A stretch of DNA of 64,000 nucleotides from positions 1-64,000 of the forward strand of contig JAAHFN010000015.1 of the NCBI GenBank assembly GCA_010672965.1. The letters run 5' to 3'. Under the pieces are notes generated by a model, which did not search any database, was not told the DNA's origin, and saw only the letters and a list, made by a program, of their open reading frames with translations. The first letter of the stretch is position 1, and the number at the start of each line of letters is the position of its first letter. A program made the position numbers and the translations under genes. Shown here piece by piece: positions 42,793 through 51,002 of the stretch. The stretch comes from Oscillatoria sp. SIO1A7. GTDB lineage: Bacteria > Cyanobacteriota > Cyanobacteriia > Cyanobacteriales > Laspinemataceae.

Positions 42793-45078
42793 ATGTGGAA
42801 AAAACTAAGAGACGCGGTCTGGGAATGGCGCGGGGTATGGATAACCGCACCGTCAGTGACGGCGCTGATTATCCTCCTGCGCTTGACTGGTGTGTTGCAA
42901 TCCTGGGAATGGTCGGCATTCGATAGAACTTTTCATCTAAGGCCCCGAGAAACTGCAGATCCGAGGATTGCGATCGTGGGCATTGACGAAGAGGATGTCA
43001 AACACTTGGGGCAAGCAGTTATAGAAGACGAAGTTTTAGCCGACTTAATCTCGAAACTGGCAGCAATGGAGCCGCGAGCCATTGGGCTTGACTTTTATCG
43101 CAACTTGCCGGAAGGACGCGGACATGAAAAGTTAGTCGAGGTTTACGAATCTACGCCCCAACTCGTAGGCATCCAGAAGGTAGTTGGGGACAGGCGGGAT
43201 GCAGTAGATCCGCCACCGGAGCTAAAGGCTAAAGGGCAAGTAGGATCTAACGACCTGCAACTTGACGGTGACGAAAGGGTCAGACGGGGTTTGATATTGG
43301 TTGGCGATGCAGATGGAAACACCATCCCCAGCTTTGGCCTGTTAATGGCCTTATTTTATCTAGACGACGAGGGGATAGGTTTTAAATTTGACGAAGCTGG
43401 TAATTTCTATATAGGCGAGACGAAAATTACCCGGTTTCAAAAGAATGACGGCGGCTATGTGCGAGCGGACGCGGGGGGATATCAAACCTTGTTGAACTAT
43501 CGCGGACCGAGCCGACATTTCGAGACGGTATCGATGACCGCCGTCTTGCACGATAAGTTACCGCCAGACTGGGGAAAAGATCGCATCATTTTAATAGGCA
43601 AGGTTGGAGAGAGTTTTAAAGATATATTTTTTACCCCCTACAGTAGCGGTCTAGTCAGCAGTCAATCGGAGCCAATGGCGGGGGTAGAGATTCATGCCAA
43701 CTTGACCAGCGAACTGCTGAGTGCCGTTTTGGACGATCGCCCCTTGCTGGATAGTTGGAGCGAGCCCGTAGAGTGGCTGTGGATTTTTCTCTGGTCTGCA
43801 GTGGGTGCAGTATTGACCTGGAAATGGCGCTACGGTTCCGGTGTCAAAGCAAGCATCGAAAGAACTATTGGCGGTATTGTAGCGATAGTTGCCCTAATAG
43901 GAAGCGTATATTGGGCATTTTTATACGGATTGTGGATTCCGATAGTACCGCCTTTCTTGGCTATGCTAGGATCGGCGATCGCCATCACGGCATACATCGC
44001 TCGCTCGGCGGGAGATATTCGCAATACCTTCGGACGTTATCTCAGCGATGAAATTGTCGCGAATTTGCTGGAACATCCCGAAGGATTGTCTATGGGGGGG
44101 GAAAAGCGCAAAATAACTTTGCTTACCTCGGATTTGCGCGGATTCACCGCTACCTCAGAAAGATTGGAACCCGAAGATGTAATCAAAATCCTCAACCACT
44201 ATTTGGAATATATGGCGGATGCTATTACCTCGTTTAATGGAACTATTGATGAATTTATGGGGGATGGCATTTTGGTTCTGTTTGGAGCGCCTACTGCCAG
44301 AGTGGATGACGGGAAAAGAGCAGTAGCCTGCGCGATCGCCATGCAACAAGCGATGGTTCCGGTCAACAAGAAAATGCGAGAATGGGGCTTGCCGCCTTTG
44401 GAAATGGGCATCGGCATCAACACAGGAGTTGTGGTGGTCGGCAACATAGGCTCTGAAAAGCGCACCAAATATGGGGTTGTGGGCAGCCAGGTGAATCTCA
44501 CCTATCGGATAGAATCTTATACTCTCGGGGGTCAGATTATTATTTCCGAGCAAACCTTGCACGAAGCAGGGGGGGAATCGATTGTTAAAATAATAGGTGA
44601 AAAACAGGTACAGCCCAAAGGGGTTAAAGAACCCATTACTATCTATGAAGTCGGGGGCATTGGCGGGGAATATAACCTCGATATAACTAGAGAAGAAGAG
44701 GTATATTTGCCTCTGACCGAAGAAATGCGGCTCCAATATGTTACTCTGGATGGCAAGCATGTGGGCAATAAAGCAATTGGTGCTAAGATTATCAAGCTTT
44801 CTGCTAAGGGAGCGGAAATTGGCCCTGTAGTAACGGCAGTCCCAGTTGTAGAAAACGGTGCCCCCAGGCAAGTAGTGCCGCCAGCTTTGACGAATATCAA
44901 GATAAATCTACTGGGACAAGAGACGCCGACAGGAATAAGCGAAGATATCTATGCCAAGGTTTTGGAAATGCCCGAGCCCAAGAATGGCAGCTTTTATATC
45001 CGCTTCACTGCTAAACCGCCGGATATAGCAGCCAAACTCGAAGCGGTTTACAAATCCCTTGAGGGACAAGCAAGTTAA
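42793..45078 (+). CDS. CHASE2 domain adenylate/guanylate cyclase
   Basis: A 761-residue membrane sensor. One N-terminal transmembrane helix (about 18-38), an extracytoplasmic CHASE2 domain (PRIAIVGIDEEDVKHLGQ through GKDRIILIGKVGESFKD), three transmembrane helices at about 328-405, then a class III nucleotide cyclase domain (LLTSDLRGFTATSERL, EFMGDGILVLFGAP, GIGINTGVVVVGNIG, TKYGVVGSQVNLTYRIES). The metal-binding Asp residues are both present. A C-terminal region (YLPLTEEMRLQYVTLDG, SFYIRFTAKP) resembles PilZ-like beta domains. It should make cAMP or cGMP in response to an external signal; the upstream DUF928 protein is a candidate ligand or partner. Confidence 0.9.
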   Translation: MWKKLRDAVWEWRGVWITAPSVTALIILLRLTGVLQSWEWSAFDRTFHLRPRETADPRIAIVGIDEEDVKHLGQAVIEDEVLADLISKLAAMEPRAIGLDFYRNLPEGRGHEKLVEVYESTPQLVGIQKVVGDRRDAVDPPPELKAKGQVGSNDLQLDGDERVRRGLILVGDADGNTIPSFGLLMALFYLDDEGIGFKFDEAGNFYIGETKITRFQKNDGGYVRADAGGYQTLLNYRGPSRHFETVSMTAVLHDKLPPDWGKDRIILIGKVGESFKDIFFTPYSSGLVSSQSEPMAGVEIHANLTSELLSAVLDDRPLLDSWSEPVEWLWIFLWSAVGAVLTWKWRYGSGVKASIERTIGGIVAIVALIGSVYWAFLYGLWIPIVPPFLAMLGSAIAITAYIARSAGDIRNTFGRYLSDEIVANLLEHPEGLSMGGEKRKITLLTSDLRGFTATSERLEPEDVIKILNHYLEYMADAITSFNGTIDEFMGDGILVLFGAPTARVDDGKRAVACAIAMQQAMVPVNKKMREWGLPPLEMGIGINTGVVVVGNIGSEKRTKYGVVGSQVNLTYRIESYTLGGQIIISEQTLHEAGGESIVKIIGEKQVQPKGVKEPITIYEVGGIGGEYNLDITREEEVYLPLTEEMRLQYVTLDGKHVGNKAIGAKIIKLSAKGAEIGPVVTAVPVVENGAPRQVVPPALTNIKINLLGQETPTGISEDIYAKVLEMPEPKNGSFYIRFTAKPPDIAAKLEAVYKSLEGQAS

Positions 45079-45157
45079 ATAGAGGTAGAATAATAAAGGG
45101 CGAATGAATTTAGGGTGTGGATTCGTCCTAGACTGCTGTAGATTGACAATAAAAATT

Positions 45158-45958
45158 ATGAAGCTAATATTTTTAGGATCCGGTTCTGCTTTTACTGTAG
45201 GACACGATAATTATCAGTCGAATATGATTTTTGAGAGCGATCGCGGCCGAAAGCTCTTGATAGATTGTGGATCTGATATCAGATTTTCCCTGAATGCCCT
45301 TGGTTTTTGTCATATGGACATTACAGATATCTATATCAGTCATTTACACGCAGATCATGTTGGGGGTCTAGAATACATAGGATTTACAACTAAATTCGAC
45401 CCGAGGTGCAATAAACCAAACCTTTATGCCAGTAAGGAGCTGGCTCACGACCTCTGGTATAGAACCCTGTCTGGCGGTATGAGGTCAATAGAAGGGGAAT
45501 TGGCTACTATAGATACTTTTTTTGAAGTCCATCCAGTTCGTAAGGGTGGTTCTTTTACCTGGGAAGGAGTTGAATTTAAGTTAATAAAAGTCATCCATGT
45601 AGATAATGGCTATTTTATGATGCCCAGCTATGGATTGTACTTTGAAGTAGATGGAGTTAAAGTCCTGTTAAGTACGGATACGCAATTTAAAAAGAACCTG
45701 AACGATCTGTACAAGCAAGCAGATCTTATTTTCCACGATTGCGAAACATCCTTTTTTCCGACTGGAATTCACGCTCACTACAACGAGCTAATGACCCTTC
45801 CAGCTCACATCAGAAGTAAAATATGGTTATACCATTACGAACCGGGCGAACTTCCCGATGCGAAAAAAGATGGATTTAGAGGATTCGTCAAGCGAGGTCA
45901 GACTTTTGAATTAGTCCGGGAAGCATGCCGCGAAACCCAAGAGGCGATCGCAGTATAA
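45158..45958 (+). CDS. MBL-fold metallo-hydrolase
   Basis: A 266-residue RNase Z-like metallo-beta-lactamase-fold protein: FLGSGSAFTVG at the N-terminus, zinc motif SHLHADHVGG (His62, His64, Asp66, His67), VIHVDNGYF, LLSTDTQF with the bridging Asp, IFHDCE and LYHYEPGE. The substrate cannot be predicted. ATG 45158 is chosen because the upstream frame (from 45104) has no ribosome site. It follows the cyclase gene by 80 bases on the same strand and might hydrolyse a nucleotide or cyclic nucleotide, which is inference only. Confidence 0.85.
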   Translation: MKLIFLGSGSAFTVGHDNYQSNMIFESDRGRKLLIDCGSDIRFSLNALGFCHMDITDIYISHLHADHVGGLEYIGFTTKFDPRCNKPNLYASKELAHDLWYRTLSGGMRSIEGELATIDTFFEVHPVRKGGSFTWEGVEFKLIKVIHVDNGYFMMPSYGLYFEVDGVKVLLSTDTQFKKNLNDLYKQADLIFHDCETSFFPTGIHAHYNELMTLPAHIRSKIWLYHYEPGELPDAKKDGFRGFVKRGQTFELVREACRETQEAIAV

Positions 45959-45964
45959 GCAAAA

Positions 45965-46147
45965 AATTAGGGTGTAGGGTGTAGGGTGTAGGGTGTAGGG
46001 TGTAGGGTGTAGGGTGTAGGGTGTAGGGTGTAGGGTGTAGGGTGTAGGGTGTAGGGTGTAGGGTTTAGGGTTTAGGGTGTAGGGTTTAGGGTGTAGGGTG
46101 TAGGGTGTAGGGTTTAGGGTTTAGGGTTTAGGGTTTAGGGTTTAGGG
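45965..46147. repeat. TGTAGGG/TTTAGGG heptamer array
   Basis: About 25 tandem heptamers, TGTAGGG changing to TTTAGGG toward the right end, then GAATGGG units (46148-46175) and a pyrimidine-rich arm. TTTAGGG equals the plant telomere repeat, but here it is a drifted STRR. Confidence 0.9.
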
Positions 46148-46175
46148 AGAATGGGGAGAATGGGGAGAATGGGGA

Positions 46176-46586
46176 GAGAAAATATTGCTTAGTTATTCCC
46201 AGACTTCCCACCCTTCGCACACTTCCCCCTCTCTCCTTATACAGATCGATCGATATTATCCCAAGCCGATCGCTCTTGGTTGGTTAGAAGAGCTGTAAAT
46301 GGCGACTCTGATGCCCTATGTTATTGACAAATTAAGCTACTCCCGCAATACAGATAAAAATTAAATGAATTTAGACTATCTAGGAGTTGCAAAAATTGTA
46401 GTATCTAAAGCTATCTGTAGCCAAAGGTGCGCGCCTAGTGCCGCTGCGCGGAATTCAAAATTCAAAATTCAAAATTCAAAATTACCTTGGAGCCAGGCTC
46501 CCGGCCATAAGAGGGCTGGTGGAGGGGGCATCGCGCTCCGATACTCTGGTACTTTTATTACCAGAAGTCACCTAAATAAAGAGCCG
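46176..46586. other. leader region of the second exoprotein gene; repeats
   Basis: Contains GTGCCGCTGCGCGGAATTC plus AATTCAAA units (46438-46485), the TCTGGTACTTTTATTACCAGAAG palindrome (46541-46563) and a family 2 end (TGCGTAAGTCCTG, 46588-46600) that overlaps the chosen start codon. An open frame from 46365 runs through these repeats. Confidence 0.6.
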
Positions 46587-49500
46587 ATGCGTAAGTCCTG
46601 GCATCCCGCGATCGTTCTTAGCACTCTAACTGCTTCGTCAGTAGCATTGGCGATCGCGCTCCCCGGAGTAGCTCAAATAGTTCCCGATACAACCCTGCCC
46701 AATAACTCTACGGTCAATCTAGAAGGAACGGTTAGGCGGATTGGCGGCGGCACCGCAGTAGGAGAAAGCCTTTTCCACAGCTTTGGGGAATTTTCAGTGC
46801 CAGCAGGGACTAGCGCCTATTTTGACAATGCCTTAGATATTGAAAACATTTTTTCTCGGGTAACCGGTACTAATACTTCCAACATCGATGGGTTAATTAG
46901 AGCCAATGGCAGCGCTAGTCTATTTCTGCTCAATCCCAATGGCATTGTATTTGGGCCGAATGCAAGATTGGATATCGGCGGCTCGTTTTTTGCCAGTACG
47001 GGCGATCGCATCGTATTTAATAACCAAACTTTCTTCAGTGCTAGGGAGCCAAACGCTCCGCCATTATTAACAGTTAACGTTCCCCTGGGCTTGCAATACG
47101 GAGCGAATCCAGGAGAAATTCGGGTGCAGGGATTGCCAGGGAATCCAGAGAACCTACCGCTTGGTACTTTGCAAGTCAATCCCGGAGAGACCTTGGCTTT
47201 AGTCGGCGGCAATGTAACCGTAGATGGAGGCTCGTTGCAAGCTGCGGGGGGTCGAATAGAGTTGGGAGGATTGGCCGCTCCGGGAATAGTAGAAGTAAAT
47301 GGCGATCGCAGTTTGAGTTTCCCAGATGGTGTAGAGCGAGCCGATATATTACTTACCAATAGCGCCAGAATCAGCACGGCGGGTGAAATTGGCGGGAATA
47401 TTGTGATTCCCGGCCGGAGGATAACCATCGAAGGAAATAGTATTCTTGAGACGGGTGTTGCCCGGGATTCCGCTCAGGTAGAAGTTGCTGAAGTTGCGAA
47501 CGCAATCTTAGATTCGCCTGATTCAACTGAGGTTGATTCCGCTGAGGTTGAAGATATTGTAGGAGATATTGTAGGAGATATTGCACTAGACTTTGATGGG
47601 GCGGATGCAAGAGATATTGCAGGAGATATTGCAGGAGATATTGCACCAGATTTTGATGGAGATATTGCAGGAGATATTGCACCAGATTTTGATGGGGCGG
47701 ATGCAGGAGATATTGCACCGGAGGATATCGAGTTAGATTTTGTTGCGGCGGCTGTAGCCGAAGAAATTACGATTGGAGACATTACGCTAGATGCCACGGA
47801 AGCAATAAATATAGAATCCAGTCAGATTAGGAATGTTGTAAATTTTGGTGTTGCTGGCAATAGCGGGGATATCCAGATTAATGCTGAGTCGCTCTCTTTG
47901 AGCAATAGCAATCTGGATGCCAGTAACTTTGGGCGAGGGAATGCGGGGGATGTCGTGCTGCGGGTGAATGGGGCAGTGGCGATCGCCGATAGCACTATTG
48001 CCAGCGATACCTTTGCAGACCCCTCTGGAGCTGGAGGGTCGGCGGGTTTTTTTGAAATTTCTGGTGCAGACTCCGTAGCAATAGCCAATAGCAGGATTTC
48101 CACCGAAGGGGCGAGCCTTCGCGATCTCGTAGTCGAGACGCCGGTTGGCACAATTGACGCCAACGATAATTTGCAAATTTCAGGGCTAGACGATAGTCAG
48201 GACTCCCAGAGATCTGGGGAAATTGCGATTGAATCTCGGACTATTTCCATCGATAACTCAATACTTAGCTCGACAGCTAGCGGCAATAGCCAGGGCGGTA
48301 GTATTTCTGCGATCGCTCGGGATAGAGTTCGCGTTGTCGGCAGCAGGGTAGCCAGCACCACCGAAAATGAAAATATAACAGAACAATCCGTCCAAAGCAA
48401 TATCAATATTCTTGCCACAGAAGGAAGCGTCGAGCTAAACGAAGCAACTATCAATACTGCTAATTCTAGTTCTGGATTGGCGGGAGATATTTCGATCGCT
48501 GCTAGGGAAGGGGTCTCTATTGTCCAAAGTAATCTTTCCAGCACGGGCAATATCGGTTCGACCTCAATTGGCATATTTGACGAACAAGCAGAAAACTTCA
48601 TCTTTCCCAGAACTGTTTTAATCGATAGCTCTGTTATAGCGGCTAACAATCAGGCCATTAATGCCAATGAGGCTACTCCAATTAATGCGGGTAACATAGC
48701 GATCGGAGCAATAGAAAATCTGGCCATAGTTAATAGATCTCAAGTAGCCGCAACTACCAGTCGCCTAGGAAATGCCGGAAATATTTTTTTACAGGTTAAT
48801 AACGGCGGTCTTGTTATATCAAACAACAGTCAAGTATCCACCGACAGTACGGCAACAGCCCTAGGAAAAGGTGGGAATATTGTAATATCAACTAATAGAT
48901 TTATACTGTCGGATAGGGCAGAGTTGAGCGCTACAACTCAAAACGATTTTCCGGGAGGAAACATCAGGATCGAGAGCAACATATTAGAGCTAATGACTGG
49001 TGCCACAATCCTAACGACGGCTTTTGGTAGGGGAAGGGCTGGGAGCATAACTATTAATGCCACGGACAGGGTGGCAATATCGGGAGAATTAAATACAGAC
49101 AGGTCTATCCTATTTGAGAATATTCTGGGACAAGCTGGAGCAACTCAGGAACAAACAGACCTAATCATAGAGGCTTTTGCCAGTGACAACATTTTGACCC
49201 TACTCGGTAACAATGATAATCTGGAATCGAGCAGGGGACAAGCAGAAGCAATTTTATTGGCGGCAGGGTTAACTCAGGAGCAAGCCGACATGACGTTCGA
49301 TCTAGTGATGACAACAATAGATAACCAAACTGCCTTGTTGGCTCAATCTGAAAATATCGAAGGTACGGGCAGCGGAGAAATTGCTATATCTACTGGCTCG
49401 TTTTCTTTAACTGATGGAGCCTATATAGAAACAAGTACCTCGGGAGCCGCCGATGCTGGTTTGGTAAGTATTCGGGCTAGAGATAGCGTATCTTTGAGTC

Positions 49501-50759
49501 GGTCTTCCATAACGAGCAACGTTAGACAACAGGCAACGGGGAACGGAGGCAGTATTAGCATTGAAGCTGGCTCGGTTTCCATAAGCAGCGGTTCGACTCT
49601 GGACTCGGGAACCTTTGGCCAAGGGGACGCAGGAGAAATATTGCTGCAAGTAGATGGAGCTATTTCGATGACTGGTTTGAGCAGCTTGTTTAGCGATGTT
49701 GGCTCGGCCGACTCTGAGGGAAATGCAGGAAAAATAGTTATCCTTACTGGTTCCCTAGATCTGAGCAATAGTGCTTTTATTGAAACGACTACCCTAGGAA
49801 GCGGACAGGCCGGAGATGTTATTATTAATGCCCCCAATGGCATTGTTTCTTTTCGCAACGGTGGGGCGGTTTCCAGTAGCGCTCAAGGAGGAACGGCAGG
49901 GAATATAGCAATTAAAGCTTCGTCTCTGGAACTGAGCCAAGGGAGAATTCAAGCCAATACTGACTCGGGAAATGGCGGCAATATCGAGGTAATGGTTACG
50001 GATCTGTTGACGCACGATCGCAATAGTTCTATAACTACCAATGCAGGCACTCAAGGAGCGGGCGGCGATGGTGGCAATATTGTTCTCAATGCAGATTTTT
50101 TAGTTGGTTCGAGAAATAGCGACATATCTGCCAATGCCTTTGAAGGCTTTGGGGGTTTTATCCAAATTAACGCTACGGGAGTTTTTGGTCTGGAAGTCCG
50201 GGAAAGCCTGACCCCCAAGAGCGACATTACGGCGATTTCTCAGCAGAATCCCGATTTAAGCGGACAGATAGAAATAAATTCGCCAGAAATTGAAAGTCAA
50301 GGCATTGTCGGAGTCCCGAGCAACTTTGTGGATGTGGAAGGATTGATAGATCGAGATATATGTGCAGTTGCAAACCAAAACAGTTCTTTTTCCATAACCG
50401 GACGCGGCGGTTTGCCACCGAATCCCGCCGAGCCCCTAAATGGGTCTGGGGTTGTAGTGGAGTGGGCCGAGATGTCGGAGAGTGTGGGAGGTGTGGGGAG
50501 AGGGGGAAGGGTGGGGAGGCTGTGGAGTAGAGGAAGAACTCAAGAAAATTCTCCCGTCTCGGTCCGCTCTCCGATGGCGGCTCCCCCCCACACCTCCCAC
50601 ACTCCCCACCCTCCCCACACCTCCCACCCTTCCCAGATTATCGAGGCGACGGGTTGGACCCAGGCGGAGGATGGGACGGTTATTTTAACTGCGAATCCTC
50701 GCGAGGGGATAACTGAGGATCTCGATGGAAACGGATTAAGACACCCGGGCTGTCGGTAA
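46587..50759 (+). CDS. large filamentous haemagglutinin N-terminal domain exoprotein (TpsA-like)
   Basis: A 1390-residue paralogue of the protein at 26846. Signal peptide (HPAIVLSTLTASSVALAIALPGVAQ), TPS domain (HSFGEFSVPAGTSAYFDN, NIFSRVTGTNTSNIDG, LFLLNPNGIVFGPNARLDIGGSF), long Gly/Ser/Asn beta-helix and terminal ITGRGGLPPNP and IIEATGWTQAEDGTVIL. Two special inserts: an Asp/Ala-rich repeat (about 310-395, units DIAGDIAPDFDGADA), and about 60 residues near the C-terminus that translate the two-armed repeat at 50461-50640. I start at ATG 46587, 74 codons inside the longest frame, because the upstream part is repeat-derived. Export partner not in the window. Confidence 0.9.
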   Translation: MRKSWHPAIVLSTLTASSVALAIALPGVAQIVPDTTLPNNSTVNLEGTVRRIGGGTAVGESLFHSFGEFSVPAGTSAYFDNALDIENIFSRVTGTNTSNIDGLIRANGSASLFLLNPNGIVFGPNARLDIGGSFFASTGDRIVFNNQTFFSAREPNAPPLLTVNVPLGLQYGANPGEIRVQGLPGNPENLPLGTLQVNPGETLALVGGNVTVDGGSLQAAGGRIELGGLAAPGIVEVNGDRSLSFPDGVERADILLTNSARISTAGEIGGNIVIPGRRITIEGNSILETGVARDSAQVEVAEVANAILDSPDSTEVDSAEVEDIVGDIVGDIALDFDGADARDIAGDIAGDIAPDFDGDIAGDIAPDFDGADAGDIAPEDIELDFVAAAVAEEITIGDITLDATEAINIESSQIRNVVNFGVAGNSGDIQINAESLSLSNSNLDASNFGRGNAGDVVLRVNGAVAIADSTIASDTFADPSGAGGSAGFFEISGADSVAIANSRISTEGASLRDLVVETPVGTIDANDNLQISGLDDSQDSQRSGEIAIESRTISIDNSILSSTASGNSQGGSISAIARDRVRVVGSRVASTTENENITEQSVQSNINILATEGSVELNEATINTANSSSGLAGDISIAAREGVSIVQSNLSSTGNIGSTSIGIFDEQAENFIFPRTVLIDSSVIAANNQAINANEATPINAGNIAIGAIENLAIVNRSQVAATTSRLGNAGNIFLQVNNGGLVISNNSQVSTDSTATALGKGGNIVISTNRFILSDRAELSATTQNDFPGGNIRIESNILELMTGATILTTAFGRGRAGSITINATDRVAISGELNTDRSILFENILGQAGATQEQTDLIIEAFASDNILTLLGNNDNLESSRGQAEAILLAAGLTQEQADMTFDLVMTTIDNQTALLAQSENIEGTGSGEIAISTGSFSLTDGAYIETSTSGAADAGLVSIRARDSVSLSRSSITSNVRQQATGNGGSISIEAGSVSISSGSTLDSGTFGQGDAGEILLQVDGAISMTGLSSLFSDVGSADSEGNAGKIVILTGSLDLSNSAFIETTTLGSGQAGDVIINAPNGIVSFRNGGAVSSSAQGGTAGNIAIKASSLELSQGRIQANTDSGNGGNIEVMVTDLLTHDRNSSITTNAGTQGAGGDGGNIVLNADFLVGSRNSDISANAFEGFGGFIQINATGVFGLEVRESLTPKSDITAISQQNPDLSGQIEINSPEIESQGIVGVPSNFVDVEGLIDRDICAVANQNSSFSITGRGGLPPNPAEPLNGSGVVVEWAEMSESVGGVGRGGRVGRLWSRGRTQENSPVSVRSPMAAPPHTSHTPHPPHTSHPSQIIEATGWTQAEDGTVILTANPREGITEDLDGNGLRHPGCR
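47555..47715. repeat. minisatellite in exoprotein gene (GGAGATATTGCA)
   Basis: Units GGAGATATTGCACCAGATTTTGATGG and shorter GGAGATATTGCA forms are repeated in frame, encoding the GDIAPDFDGADA-type acidic repeat. Confidence 0.85.
50461..50640. repeat. two-armed repeat translated in frame
   Basis: GTGGGAGGTGTGGGGAGAGG arm, core GGAAGAACTCAAGAAAATTCTCC, then CACACCTCCCACACTCCCC arm, all inside the coding frame between GRGGLPPNP and IIEATGW. Confidence 0.85.
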
Positions 50760-51002
50760 GATTAGGATGTAGGGTGTCGCGAATGGGGAATGGGGAATGG
50801 GGAATGGGGAAGAGCGGAAGAGCGGAATTGGGAAGAGCGGAATTGAGTTTTATTGCACAACTTACGATGGTTTAGAACCTTCTTGTTTGTAGGGGCGATT
50901 GCCCGGAGGGCAGGCTATGCGCTCTTTTGCTGCTCTCCCCACCCTCCCTCCCCCCTCTTTCTTCCTACACCCCACACCCTACACCCCACACCCTAATTAT
51001 TC
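50760..51002. repeat. intergenic repeats before mutL
   Basis: GAATGGG heptamers (50780-50805), GAAGAGCG units and ACACCCT/ACACCCC heptamers (50966-50995) immediately upstream of the mutL start. No gene seen. Confidence 0.8.

Noticed and set aside
45965-46147. TTTAGGG repeats resembling plant-type telomeres
   Set aside because: They grade from TGTAGGG heptamers inside a gene-rich bacterial region; a drifted STRR, not a chromosome end.
46365-46586. 74-codon N-terminal extension of the second exoprotein
   Set aside because: It translates dispersed repeats and would place the signal peptide internally; ATG 46587 gives a normal signal peptide.
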